Assembly (NCBI GenBank): GCA_963720805.1
Contig: CAVRGT010000003.1
Coordinates: 1 to 64,000 of the forward strand
Origin: VRUE01 sp963720805
Lineage (GTDB): Bacteria > Actinomycetota > Thermoleophilia > Solirubrobacterales > 70-9
Length of the DNA stretch: 64,000 bases
Reading direction: 5' to 3'
Shown: piece by piece, positions 1-9,995 of the stretch
Numbering within the stretch: the first letter of the stretch is position 1
How the letters are laid out: every line of letters begins with the position of its first letter
Translations under genes and position numbers: made by a program
The notes under the pieces: generated by a model
The model's input: only the letters and a program-made list of their open reading frames with translations
Told to the model about the DNA's origin: nothing
Databases searched by the model: none

Positions 1-1006
1 TGATGCCGAAGGCCGCGGCCATCAATGCCGGCAGGTGGACCTCGCCTCCGCCCTCGCCGGCGAAAGGGCTGAGATCCAGCTCGTCGACCACCTCGGGGGC
101 GCCGTGCTCGACGAAGAGGCGGTTGAAATGCTGCTCGGCGGCCGCCGCGGCCGTGGCGTCGTGGAAGCGCTCGACGATGCCGCGACCGAGGGCGCGCTTG
201 GCCTCGTTGGGCGCCAGGTCGGCGGGGTACTCGGCGCCGAGCACGAGCCGGAAGTACTCCGGCATCGCCTCGTCGGGGACCCGCATCGTCTTGCCGAAGA
301 TCTCCTCCGGCGCCTCGGTGACGCCGATGTAGTTGTCCAGCGACTTGCTCATCTTGCGCTCGCCGTCGGTGCCGACCAGGATCGGCATGGTCAGGATCGA
401 CTGCGGCTTCTGGTCGTAGGCGGTCTGGATGTCGCGGCCGAAGAGCAGGTTGAACTTCTGGTCGGTCCCCCCCAGCTCGAGGTCGGCCTCGACCGCCACC
501 GAGTCATAGCCCTGCAGCAGCGGGTAGAGCAGCTCGAGCGCGGCGATCGGCGCGCCGGCCGCGAGCCGCTTCTGAAAGTCGTCGCGCTCGATCAGGCGCG
601 CGACCGTGGTCTGGGCGAGCAGCCCGAGTAGCTCCTCGGGCTCCATCCGCAGCCACTCGCTGTTGAAGCGGACCTCGGTGCGCTCGCGGTCAAGAACCTT
701 GAAGGCCTGCTCCTGATAGGTGGCGGCGTTGGCCTCGATCTGCTCCGGCGAGGGCATCGGCCGCTGGGCCGAGCGGCCACTGGGATCGCCCACCCGGGCG
801 GTGAAGTCACCGACGATCAGCACCACCTGGTGGCCGGCCTGCTGGAACTCGCGCAGCTTCTCCAGCACGACCGTGTGGCCGAGGTGGATGTCGGGCGTGG
901 TCGGGTCTATGCCCAGCTTGACCCGCAAGGGCTTGCCGGCGTCGAGCTGCTCCCGCAGCATCCCCGCCGGCAGCACGTCGACCGCGTTACGCGTCAGGTC
1001 CGCCAC
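1..1006 (-). CDS. tyrS: Tyrosyl-tRNA synthetase (3' end beyond window)
   Basis: Charges tRNA-Tyr with tyrosine in the cytoplasm. The reading frame starts at a GTG at 1006 (MADLTRNAVDVLPAG) and stays open to the left edge, so the C-terminal part, including any S4 domain, lies outside the window. The class I signatures are visible: HLGH near residue 40 and KMSKS about 220 residues in. The tyrosine-pocket segment with GYDSVAVEADLELGGTDQKFN is typical of bacterial TyrRS. It is divergent from the penicillin-binding protein gene with only 7 bases between the two proposed starts, so one start may be slightly wrong. An in-frame ATG at 961 would give a shorter N-terminus, but the longer form fits the family better. 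Confidence 0.95.
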   Translation of the reverse strand, partial: MADLTRNAVDVLPAGMLREQLDAGKPLRVKLGIDPTTPDIHLGHTVVLEKLREFQQAGHQVVLIVGDFTARVGDPSGRSAQRPMPSPEQIEANAATYQEQAFKVLDRERTEVRFNSEWLRMEPEELLGLLAQTTVARLIERDDFQKRLAAGAPIAALELLYPLLQGYDSVAVEADLELGGTDQKFNLLFGRDIQTAYDQKPQSILTMPILVGTDGERKMSKSLDNYIGVTEAPEEIFGKTMRVPDEAMPEYFRLVLGAEYPADLAPNEAKRALGRGIVERFHDATAAAAAEQHFNRLFVEHGAPEVVDELDLSPFAGEGGGEVHLPALMAAAFGI

Positions 1007-1013
1007 AGGCCCA

Positions 1014-3218
1014 ATGCTAGACTGCCGCACTCTCTTGGCGGGCGAACGCAGCAAGCCGCGCCTCAAGAAGCTACGCATCCTCTTCGTCGTATTGGGGCTA
1101 GGCGTGCTGGGGCTTGTCTCGATGATCTTCGGGATGATGGCCGCTGTCTCGCAGGATCTGCCGGCGATCTACAACTTCGCCCAGTACAAGGCCTCGAAGA
1201 ACAGCGAGATCTACGACGCCTCGGGCGAGCCGATCGGCACCCTGACCAGCGACCAGAACAAGATCCTGCTCACCTCTGGCCAGATCTCGCCCAACATCAA
1301 GAACGCGGTGGTCTCGATCGAGGACGCCCGCTTCTATGAACACAACGGGGTCGACTTCCAGGGCATCGCCCGCGCCCTGATCAAGGACGTGCTCAGCCAG
1401 AGCGCCCAGCAGGGCGCCTCGACGATCACCGAGCAGTTCGTCAAGAACGCGCTCGAAGCCGAAGGCAGCCGCACGGTCCTGGAGAAGTTCCGCGAGGCGG
1501 CGCTCGCCTACCGCCTGGAGCGTCACTGGACCAAGGACAAAATCCTCAGCGAGTACCTCAACACGATCTACTTCGGCGAGGGCGCCTACGGGATCGAGGC
1601 GGCGGCCCGCACCTACTTTCGCAGCGCCCACCCCGGCTGCGGCACGCCGACCGAGCCCTGCGCCTCGGTGCTCGAGCCCTGGGAGGCGGCAACCCTGGCG
1701 GCGATCATCGCCTCGCCCTCGGCCTTCGACCCCAAGGCCTACCCCGAAAACGCCCTCGGACGCCGTAACCTGGTGCTGGAAAAAATGTACCAGCAGGGCT
1801 ACATAACGCAGGAGCAGTACAACGAAGGCCGCCACCAGGCGCTGCCCTCGCCAAACGACATCTCGCCAACCAAGATCGAATCGAAGGCTCCCTACTTCAC
1901 CGCCTGGCTGCGCCAGCAGCTGGTCGAACGCTACGGCGCCTCCAAGGCATTTTTCGGCGGCCTCAAGGTCAAGTCGACGCTCGATCTCCGCCTTCAGGAA
2001 GCGGCGGAAGAATCGGTCCGCTCCTACCTCGGCTACTCCCCCGCCACCGCCTCGGTGGTCGTGCTCGACAATCGCAATGCCGGCGTCAAGGCCATGGTCG
2101 GCGGGCCCAACTTCGAAACCAAGCCCTTCAACCTCGCCACCCAAGGCCACCGCCAGCCCGGCTCCTCGATCAAGCCCTTCACGCTGATCACGGCGCTCGA
2201 GCAGGGGATCTCCCCCTACACGACCTTCGAATCCGCGCCCCAGTACATCCACTACGGCAAGCACGGCGAAGAAGTCTTCGAAGTCAACAACGACGAGGAC
2301 TCCTACCTCGGCTCGTGCGACATCGTCTGCGCGACGACCTACTCCGACAACTCGATCTACGCCCAGCTCGGCCTCGAAGCGCTGAAGGGCAAGACGATCC
2401 AGGACCGCACCCACTCGATCGCGGGGACGATCCACAAGGCGGGCTATGACGATCCGATCTCGACCAACCCCTCGATGGTGCTCGGCGGGCTCGAACTCGG
2501 CGTCACGCCGCTGGGTTGGACCTACGCCTACTCGACGATCGGCAACAACGGCGACCGGGTCAGCGGCACGCTGGCGCCGCGGCCCGGCGACAGCCCCGTC
2601 GCCTACACCCAGGTCACCGACAGCGATGGCCACACGATCAAGGACGGCGACAACGACTCGATCCACACCCAGGTGATTCCCGAAGGCGTCGCCGAAGAAG
2701 CGAAGGGCATCCTCGAAACCGTGGTCTCCAGCGGCACCGGCACCAACGCCCAGGTCGGCCACTCGGGCCAGTGGGGCAAGACGGGCACGACCGAGAACAA
2801 CGGCGATGCCTGGTTCTGCGGCGGGGTCGAAGACGAAGTGACCGCCTGCGTCTGGGTCGGCTACGCCGACACGACGACGCCGATGACGACGCTCTACAAC
2901 GGCGGCCCGGTGATGGGCGGCACCTTCCCGGCGCTGATCTGGGCCGGCGTGATCTCGGCCTGGGAGGAAATCAAGGCAGAACGGGCCGCCGAAGCGAAGG
3001 AAAAGACGGCGAGCAAGGGCGGCTCGAGCTCCGGCTCTTCCTCCGATGGGTCGACCGAAGCGGCGCCGGAATCTTCCGAAGAAACCGAAGCGGCGCCGGA
3101 ACCGGAAGTCAGCGAACCGAGCGAACCGGCGCCCGAAGAAGAAGCGCCGGAAGCGGAACCGGCCGAACCCGCGGAACCCGCCGCTCCCTCGAGCGGCGGC
3201 GGCGTCACCGCCGGATAG
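1014..3218 (+). CDS. Class A penicillin-binding protein (transglycosylase-transpeptidase)
   Basis: Bifunctional peptidoglycan synthase of about 734 aa, anchored in the membrane by one N-terminal helix (roughly residues 22-45) after a basic stretch. The GT51 domain follows, with the catalytic EDARFYEHNG motif near residue 103 and QGASTITEQFVKN. The transpeptidase domain shows all three active-site motifs: SSIK near residue 384, SDN near 444 and KTGT near 589. The C-terminus is a low-complexity tail, first Ser/Gly-rich and then Glu/Pro/Ala-rich, as in many actinobacterial PBP1/PonA-like proteins. The start is uncertain: ATG 1014 or TTG 1035 both precede the membrane helix. The open frame runs further upstream, but there it is antisense to tyrS. 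The 3' end overlaps the convergent mpg gene by 14 bases. Confidence 0.93.
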   Translation: MLDCRTLLAGERSKPRLKKLRILFVVLGLGVLGLVSMIFGMMAAVSQDLPAIYNFAQYKASKNSEIYDASGEPIGTLTSDQNKILLTSGQISPNIKNAVVSIEDARFYEHNGVDFQGIARALIKDVLSQSAQQGASTITEQFVKNALEAEGSRTVLEKFREAALAYRLERHWTKDKILSEYLNTIYFGEGAYGIEAAARTYFRSAHPGCGTPTEPCASVLEPWEAATLAAIIASPSAFDPKAYPENALGRRNLVLEKMYQQGYITQEQYNEGRHQALPSPNDISPTKIESKAPYFTAWLRQQLVERYGASKAFFGGLKVKSTLDLRLQEAAEESVRSYLGYSPATASVVVLDNRNAGVKAMVGGPNFETKPFNLATQGHRQPGSSIKPFTLITALEQGISPYTTFESAPQYIHYGKHGEEVFEVNNDEDSYLGSCDIVCATTYSDNSIYAQLGLEALKGKTIQDRTHSIAGTIHKAGYDDPISTNPSMVLGGLELGVTPLGWTYAYSTIGNNGDRVSGTLAPRPGDSPVAYTQVTDSDGHTIKDGDNDSIHTQVIPEGVAEEAKGILETVVSSGTGTNAQVGHSGQWGKTGTTENNGDAWFCGGVEDEVTACVWVGYADTTTPMTTLYNGGPVMGGTFPALIWAGVISAWEEIKAERAAEAKEKTASKGGSSSGSSSDGSTEAAPESSEETEAAPEPEVSEPSEPAPEEEAPEAEPAEPAEPAAPSSGGGVTAG

Positions 3219-3825
3219 GCGGCTTCGAGACGTAGGGGCTGTCCGCGGCGGCGAAGCGCCAGGGGCGCTCGATCGCTTTGGTGATGCCTATCCGCGGGCC
3301 GGTGAGCACCTCAAAGGTGTGGCCGGTCTCGGGCGGCTGGAGCAGGAATGGGTCCCGGCTGAGGTCGGCCTCGTTCTGCTCGAGGCCGATCCCCAGCGCC
3401 TCGGTCAGCTTGCCGGGGCCCGAACAGAGCTCGCGATCGGGGCGCCGGCCCCGACGGGCTCGCATCTGCTCCAGGCCCGCCGTCGGCTCCAGAGCGCGGA
3501 TCAAAACGGCCGCCGCCTCGCCCTCGGGTTCGGCGACGAAGTTGAGCAGGCTGTGGATGCCGTAGGAGAGATAGACGTAGGCGCGGCCCGGCGGGCCGAA
3601 GAGGACCTCGGTGCGGTCGGTGAGGCCGACGTAGGCGTGGCAGGCGGGGTCGTCGCGCTCGTAGCTCTCGGTCTCGACGATAGTGCCGCCGCAGCCGGCG
3701 AAGAAGAGCCGGCAGCCGATCAGCTCGCGGGCGACGAGGTGAACCGAGCGATCGAAGAAGTTAGCCCCCAACGGCCCTTCGAGCCGTTGGGCCCGGCCCG
3801 CAGACTCCGCCGCCTGGCGCTTCAC
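3205..3825 (-). CDS. mpg: 3-methyladenine DNA glycosylase (AAG/MPG family)
   Basis: Base-excision repair enzyme that removes alkylated purines. The 206-aa product matches the AAG fold in length and motifs: ARELIGCRL near the N-terminus, the catalytic-glutamate region IVETESY, DPACHAY, GRAYVYLSYG and the late SGPGKLTEALGI segment. The start is a GTG at 3825 whose last bases overlap the argH stop (GTGA, 4 bases), so the two are probably translationally coupled. Convergent with the penicillin-binding protein gene. No cysteine cluster or fused domain is seen. Confidence 0.93.
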   Translation of the reverse strand: MKRQAAESAGRAQRLEGPLGANFFDRSVHLVARELIGCRLFFAGCGGTIVETESYERDDPACHAYVGLTDRTEVLFGPPGRAYVYLSYGIHSLLNFVAEPEGEAAAVLIRALEPTAGLEQMRARRGRRPDRELCSGPGKLTEALGIGLEQNEADLSRDPFLLQPPETGHTFEVLTGPRIGITKAIERPWRFAAADSPYVSKPPIRR

Positions 3826-5213
3826 GCTCGCTCTTCGAGCACCCGAGCCTTGACCGCGCCGAGGGTCTCGCGTGCCTCGCCAAGCTGCGCGGCGAGCGGG
3901 ACCGAGCCGGTGCCGCCGGCGATCTTCTTCGACTCCAGCCAGCTGCCGCGTCGCAGCACCTCATAGTAGGAGTCGTCGAGGTGCTCGGAGCGCTTACGCA
4001 GGTCCTCGGCACTCAGCTCGGAGAGCGACTTACCCTGCTCGACCGCGTCGCGGACGAGGCCGCCGACGATCCCGTGAGCCTCGCGGAACGGCACGCCGCG
4101 CCGGACCAGCAGGTCGGCGACCTCGGTCGCGGCCAGCATCTCATCGCCCGAGGCGTCCTCCATGCGGGCGCGATCGAAGGAGATCCCCTCGAGCATCCCC
4201 GCGGCCGCCTCGAGGCAGGCCTCGACCGTGTCGATCGCGTCAAAGAGCGGCTCCTTGTCCTCCTGCATGTCCTTGCCGTAGGTCAACGGCAGTGCGTGCA
4301 TGACCCCGAGCAGGGTCGCGTAGGAGGCCGCGACCCGAGGGCTCTTCGCCCGCAGCAGCTCGGCCGAGTCCGGGTTGACCTTCTGGGGCATGATCGAGGA
4401 ACCCGAGGAAAACGACTCGTCGAGCTCGCAGAAGCCGAACTCGGTGCTCGACCAGATGACGATTTCCGAGCCGAGCCGCGAGAGGTGCATGGCGCAGTTG
4501 GAGGCGGCGGAGAGGTAATCGAGGACGAAGTCGCGGTTTGAGGCGCCGTCGATCGAGTTGTGGCTGACGTGCTCGAAACCGAGGTCGGCGGCGACCGCCT
4601 CGCGGTCGATCTCCCAGTTGACTCCGGCCAGGGCGCCGGAGCCGAGCGGCATCACCGAGGCGCTGTCGAGGGCGAACTGGAAGCGCAGCACGTCGCGGGC
4701 GAGCATCCAGAAGTAGGCGAGCAGGTGGTGGCCGAGGTAGACGGGCTGGGCGCGTTGCAGGTGGGTGTAGCCGGGCATTGACCAATCCTTGTGTGCCTCG
4801 GCGAGCGCCAGCAGCTGCTCCATCGTCGCCCCGCAGAGCTCGATCGCCCGCAGCGAGTGGGCCTGGACGACGAGGGCTACGTCGGTGGCGACCTGGTCGT
4901 TGCGCGAGCGGCCGGTGTGGAGCTTGCCGGCGAGCGGACCGATCTCCTCGCCCAGCAGTCGCTCGATCGCCATGTGGATGTCCTCGTCGGCGTCATCGAA
5001 GCCGAAGCCGTGCTCGGCCATGCGCGCCTGGACTCGGTCGAGCCCGGCCTCGATCTGCGCCAGCTCGGCGGCATCGAGGACGCCGAGCCGCTCCAGCCCG
5101 CGGGCGTGCGCGCGCGACTGGTCGAGGTCGTAGGCGGCCAACTGCCAGTCGAAGGGCAGCGAGCGGTTGAGGCGCCAGAAGCGCGGGTCTGGGTCCTTGC
5201 GAAAACGTGCCAT
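3822..5213 (-). CDS. argH: Argininosuccinate lyase
   Basis: Last step of arginine synthesis: cleaves argininosuccinate to arginine and fumarate. The 463-aa length is normal. The fumarase/aspartase-superfamily signature GSSIMPQKVNPDSAEL is intact, as are HTGRSRNDQVATD and YTHLQRAQPVYLGHH, which contribute substrate and catalytic histidine contacts in the family. It is followed by mpg (4-base overlap) and preceded by the aminotransferase gene with a 10-base gap, so these three genes and cimA upstream look like one transcript. No other arg genes are in the window. Confidence 0.97.
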   Translation of the reverse strand: MARFRKDPDPRFWRLNRSLPFDWQLAAYDLDQSRAHARGLERLGVLDAAELAQIEAGLDRVQARMAEHGFGFDDADEDIHMAIERLLGEEIGPLAGKLHTGRSRNDQVATDVALVVQAHSLRAIELCGATMEQLLALAEAHKDWSMPGYTHLQRAQPVYLGHHLLAYFWMLARDVLRFQFALDSASVMPLGSGALAGVNWEIDREAVAADLGFEHVSHNSIDGASNRDFVLDYLSAASNCAMHLSRLGSEIVIWSSTEFGFCELDESFSSGSSIMPQKVNPDSAELLRAKSPRVAASYATLLGVMHALPLTYGKDMQEDKEPLFDAIDTVEACLEAAAGMLEGISFDRARMEDASGDEMLAATEVADLLVRRGVPFREAHGIVGGLVRDAVEQGKSLSELSAEDLRKRSEHLDDSYYEVLRRGSWLESKKIAGGTGSVPLAAQLGEARETLGAVKARVLEERA

Positions 5214-5223
5214 CGAGCGGCGA

Positions 5224-6372
5224 TTATTCCCTGATCTCGCCCTGACCGAGTGCCGTGGCCAGCTCCTGACAGACGCGGTCCACCTGCGCCTCGCTCAGCG
5301 AGGGGAAAAACGGCAGTGCCAGCGAGTGCGCCGAGGCCGCTTCGGCGATCGGGAACTGCCCCTCGCGGTAGCCGAGCTCACGCAGGTGCGGGAAGAGGTG
5401 GATGCAGGGCAGGTAGGCCTTACTTGCGACGCCGTGCTCGGCCAGCCGGGCGATCGTTGCGTCGCGGTCGATCTCCTCGCCGAGGCGGACGACGTAGACG
5501 AACCAACTGCGCCGCTCGGCGTCGCGGGTGGCGATTGGCGCCGCCACGCCCTCGATACCCGTGAGCCGCTCGGCGTACATCGCCGCGACCCGCTCGCGCG
5601 CGGAAAGCATCTCGGCGAGCTTCTCGACCTGGGCGACGCCAAGCGCGGCGGCGACGTCGGAGAGCCGGTAGTTGAAGCCGAGGCCGCCGTGATCGAGCCA
5701 ACCCATGTCGGCGGCGCGACCCTGGTTGCGCTCGGCGCGCAGGCGGGCCGCGGTGGCCGCATCGCCGGGAACGACCATGCCCCCCTCCCCCGTGGTCATC
5801 TGCTTGTTGGCGTAGAAGGCAAAGGTGGCCAGGTGCCGTCTGGCGCCGACGTTGCGGCCTTCGGAGTCGACCGCGCCGAGCGCCTCGCAGGCGTCCTCGA
5901 GCAGGCCCAGGTCGTGTTTCCCCGCCAGTGCCTCCAGCTCCGGCATCGCCGCCGGGTAGCCGAAGATGTGGATCGGCAGGATCCCCGCGGTTGACTCGCC
6001 GACCGCCGCGGCCGCAGCCTCCGGGTCGAGGTTGAGCGTGACCGGATCGACATCGCAGAAGACCGGCTTCGCCCCCTCGTAGAGCAGGCAGTTGGCTGAA
6101 GCGACGAAGCTGAAGGGGCTGGTCAGGACCTCGTCGCCCGGGCCCCAGCCGAGCGCCCGCACACCGAGGTGCAGGCCGGTCGTGCCGCTGGAGACCGCGA
6201 CCGCGTCCTCGACCCCGAGCCACTCGGCGAAGGCGCGCTCGAAGCGCTCGCCCATCGGCCCCAGCGAGAGCCGACCCGAGCGCAGCACCTCAAGCACCAG
6301 CTCCTCCTCCCGCGCCCCAAGCTCAGGCCGCGCGAGCGGAATATCCGCCGACGGGCCGATATCGTGACCCAT
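5224..6372 (-). CDS. DegT/DnrJ/EryC1-family PLP aminotransferase
   Basis: About 382 aa. Sugar-nucleotide aminotransferase family (fold type I, PLP). The cofactor lysine lies in FYANKQMTTGEGGMV, and EDACEALGA is the aspartate that contacts the pyridine nitrogen. Members transaminate keto-sugars for surface glycans or antibiotics. The exact substrate cannot be read from the sequence, and no dedicated sugar-nucleotide genes flank it. The start ATG 6372 (MGHDIGPSADIPLARPELG) is chosen over an upstream in-frame start because it lies 2 bases after the cimA stop and the family homology begins there. argH follows 10 bases later. Confidence 0.9.
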   Translation of the reverse strand: MGHDIGPSADIPLARPELGAREEELVLEVLRSGRLSLGPMGERFERAFAEWLGVEDAVAVSSGTTGLHLGVRALGWGPGDEVLTSPFSFVASANCLLYEGAKPVFCDVDPVTLNLDPEAAAAAVGESTAGILPIHIFGYPAAMPELEALAGKHDLGLLEDACEALGAVDSEGRNVGARRHLATFAFYANKQMTTGEGGMVVPGDAATAARLRAERNQGRAADMGWLDHGGLGFNYRLSDVAAALGVAQVEKLAEMLSARERVAAMYAERLTGIEGVAAPIATRDAERRSWFVYVVRLGEEIDRDATIARLAEHGVASKAYLPCIHLFPHLRELGYREGQFPIAEAASAHSLALPFFPSLSEAQVDRVCQELATALGQGEIRE

Positions 6373-6374
6373 CG

Positions 6375-7949
<1,575 letters not shown>

Positions 7950-7980
7950 CTGGTGCCTTTCGCTTCGAGAGATCGGGGGG

Positions 7981-8033
7981 AGGGCCTTGCGGCCCTGGCA
8001 CGTGGCATCGCCACGCCAGCCGCTAGGCGGCTG
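7981..8033 (-). promoter_or_regulatory. Three tandem hairpins in the ilvE-cimA spacer
   Basis: The spacer holds three consecutive perfect inverted repeats: 8017-8033 (7-bp stem, 3-nt loop), 8001-8015 (6-bp stem, 3-nt loop) and 7981-7996 (6-bp stem with a 4-nt loop that reads GCAA on the cimA strand, a GNRA tetraloop). The first overlaps the end of a short ORF that begins inside the ilvE stop. None is followed by a U-run, so a simple terminator is unlikely. An attenuator or mRNA-processing element between ilvE and cimA is inferred. Confidence 0.55.
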
Positions 8034-8070
8034 CGGTAATTCGCCCGATTGCCTCGAAGCTGCGTCGCAT
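8023..8070 (-). CDS. Possible 15-residue leader peptide before cimA
   Basis: An ATG overlaps the ilvE stop (TGATG) and opens a 15-codon frame, MRRSFEAIGRITAAA, that ends inside the first of three tandem hairpins. It has two isoleucine codons. cimA feeds isoleucine, so a ribosome-mediated attenuator is possible. Two Ile codons are few for a classical leader, and chance occurrence of such a short ORF is hard to exclude. Confidence 0.3.
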   Translation of the reverse strand: MRRSFEAIGRITAAA

Positions 8071-9020
8071 CAGGAACTGACCTTACTCGCTTGGTCGACC
8101 CCGCTCGGGGCCTCGACGAAGTCCAGCCACTCCAGGTACTCCTCGGCGCGACCGTAGAGGGCGTCGACGAACTTTGCCTGCACGTGGCGGGTTATCTCGC
8201 CCGGCTCGCCGATTGGGTGGTCATCGATCTCGCGCACCGGCACCAGCTCGGCGGCGGTGCCGGTGAGGAAGATCTCCTCGGCCAGGTAGAGCTCGGCGCG
8301 GGCGATGTCGCGCTCGACCACGGTGTAGCCGAGGTCGCGGGCAATCTGGATCACCGACTTGCGGTTGATCCCATCGAGGATCGAGGCGACGTGCGGCGGG
8401 GTGACGATCTGGCCGTCGCGGACGAGGAAGATGTTCTCGCCCGAGCCCTCGCAGACGAAGCCGCGCTCGTCGAGCAGGATCGCCTCCTCGTAGCCGGCGT
8501 TGGTCGACTCGGTCTTGGCGAGGATCGAGTTGAGGTACTGGCCCGAGGCCTTGGCATGCGGGATCAAGCCGCCGGGGCCGATCCGGCGCCAGCTCGAGAC
8601 CTTGGCGCGGATGCCGTGCTTCTGGCCCTCCTCGCCGAGGTAGGCGCCCCAGGGGAAAGCGGCGACGATGATGTCGACCGGGGCGTCGGTCGCGTAGAGG
8701 CCGAGGCTGCCGTAGCCGCGGAAAGCGAGCGGCCGGATGTAACAGGAGCCGAGCCCGTTGCGGCGGATCAGCTCGCGCGTCGCCTCGCCGATCTGCTCGG
8801 TCGAGTAGGGCAGGCCGAGGTAGTAGAGCTCGGCTGACTTGGCGAGGCGGTCGAGGTGGTCGCTGTGGCGGAAGATCGCCGGGCCGCGCTCGGTCTCGTA
8901 GCAGCGCACGCCCTCGAAGACCCCGGTGCCGTAGTGCAGGGCGTGGCTGAGGACGTGAACTTTGGCGTCCTCCCAGGGCACGAACTCACCGTTATGCCAA
9001 ATCAACTCGGCCGTATCCAT
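8070..9020 (-). CDS. ilvE: Branched-chain amino acid aminotransferase
   Basis: Transfers amino groups between glutamate and the 2-keto acids of Leu, Ile and Val. The 316-aa fold-type IV PLP enzyme opens with LIWHNGEFVPWEDAKVHVLS and HYGTGVFEGVR. The PLP lysine is in PHAKASGQYLNS, and the class-IV C-terminal signature is near EGSGENIFLV. First gene of a leftward run ilvE-cimA-DegT-argH-mpg. The small-branch form (about 300 aa) fits BCAT group I. Confidence 0.96.
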   Translation of the reverse strand: MDTAELIWHNGEFVPWEDAKVHVLSHALHYGTGVFEGVRCYETERGPAIFRHSDHLDRLAKSAELYYLGLPYSTEQIGEATRELIRRNGLGSCYIRPLAFRGYGSLGLYATDAPVDIIVAAFPWGAYLGEEGQKHGIRAKVSSWRRIGPGGLIPHAKASGQYLNSILAKTESTNAGYEEAILLDERGFVCEGSGENIFLVRDGQIVTPPHVASILDGINRKSVIQIARDLGYTVVERDIARAELYLAEEIFLTGTAAELVPVREIDDHPIGEPGEITRHVQAKFVDALYGRAEEYLEWLDFVEAPSGVDQASKVSS

Positions 9021-9104
9021 GTTCGGGGAAGTATGCCCGATCGCGCAAGGTCATTCGAGCCGAGCCGAGAAAAGGACCGCGACAACCGCAAAGGAGACCA
9101 CTTC

Positions 9105-9941
9105 ATGCTCACCGCTGTTCGCCAGAGACTCACTTACTCGAACGTAATCGCCACGATGGCGCTCTTCCTCGCCCTCGGCGGCGTCGCCGTCGCCGCCGGC
9201 CTGCCGCGCAACAGCGTCGGCCCCAAGCAACTGAAGCGGGGTGCCGTGACCGCGGCCAAGATCCGCAAGCAGGCCGTTACCAGCGCCAAGCTGGCGACCG
9301 GCGCGGTGACGATCGGCAAGCTCGGGCCGAACTCGATCGGGCCCAACAACATCGGCAACGGCGCCGTGACGACACCAAAGCTGGGCAAGAGCTCGGTGAT
9401 CGCCGCGACGATCAAGAACAGCGTTGTCACGACCAACAAGTTGAACAACGAAGCGGTGACGACACCGAAGCTCGGCAAAGAAGCTGTCGCGACGGCGAAG
9501 CTCGACAACGAAGCGGTGACCACCGCCAAGCTGGGCAAAGAATCGGTAACGACGGCGAAGCTGAGCAAAGAAGTCGGCCCGCTCTTGGGGACGCTGAAGA
9601 GCGGTCAAACGCTGAGCGGCGTGTTCGACATGGGGGCCGCGAGCGAAACGGTCCGAGGAGCGAGCAGCTTCCAGTTCCCGCTAGCCAAATCGCCAGGCAT
9701 ATCGCCCACGGACATCCTCAAATTTGGCCAAAGCAACGCGAACTGCCCGGGAGTTGGCAGCGGCGAAGAAACCCCTCAGGCCGCGCCCGGACGGCTCTGC
9801 GTCTACATCAGGCTCGAAAACGGCCTGGAAAACCTCACTCTCGATACCGTCAACCGCCTCGGCTTCGGCCTCGCCGCCATCTTCACGGCCGCGAGCAAAG
9901 ACAACGAAGTCAGCGGCATGTGGGCGGTAACGGCACCCTGA
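9105..9941 (+). CDS. Secreted protein with about ten decapeptide-like AVTTxKLxxx repeats
   Basis: The start is ATG 9105, set by the Shine-Dalgarno AAGGAG at 9091-9096 (8-base spacing); the open frame extends further upstream but without support. About 278 aa: an N-terminal hydrophobic segment (RLTYSNVIATMALFLALGG) looks like a signal or anchor. Residues ~38-155 then hold roughly ten imperfect 10-11 residue units of the type xAVTTxKLGxx/xSIGPNNIG. A non-repetitive C-terminal domain of ~120 residues with two cysteines follows. Similar N-termini followed by such repeats are common in Solirubrobacterales-type genomes; function is unknown. The regular repeats suggest an elongated stalk or beta-structured fibre. 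An alternative is an unusual phage-tail-like fibre, but no phage genes are near. Confidence 0.8.
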   Translation: MLTAVRQRLTYSNVIATMALFLALGGVAVAAGLPRNSVGPKQLKRGAVTAAKIRKQAVTSAKLATGAVTIGKLGPNSIGPNNIGNGAVTTPKLGKSSVIAATIKNSVVTTNKLNNEAVTTPKLGKEAVATAKLDNEAVTTAKLGKESVTTAKLSKEVGPLLGTLKSGQTLSGVFDMGAASETVRGASSFQFPLAKSPGISPTDILKFGQSNANCPGVGSGEETPQAAPGRLCVYIRLENGLENLTLDTVNRLGFGLAAIFTAASKDNEVSGMWAVTAP

Positions 9942-9947
9942 CGATCG

Positions 9948-9994
9948 TTCCGGTGCGCCTTATGCGCCCCTGGGGCGCATAAGGCGCACCGGAA
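9948..9994. terminator. 47-bp perfect palindrome between convergent genes (CCGGTGCG family copy)
   Basis: Two 23-nt arms separated by one base, starting TTCCGGTGCGCCTTATGCGC, lie between the 3' ends of the secreted-protein gene and leuB. As RNA this would form a very stable hairpin on either strand, suiting a bidirectional terminator. The arm sequence recurs at 22231-22281 and 43225-43269, and its inner part at 28253-28279, so it is also a dispersed repeat. Confidence 0.75.
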
Positions 9995-9995
9995 G

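Noticed and set aside
1098..2762. 554-codon open frame on the minus strand
   Set aside because: Antisense shadow of the penicillin-binding protein gene, produced by GC-rich codon bias; no recognisable domain.
9230..9580. Tandem repeats in the secreted-protein gene as a CRISPR array
   Set aside because: The repeats are in-frame coding units of 30-33 bases without unique spacers, and no cas genes are near.
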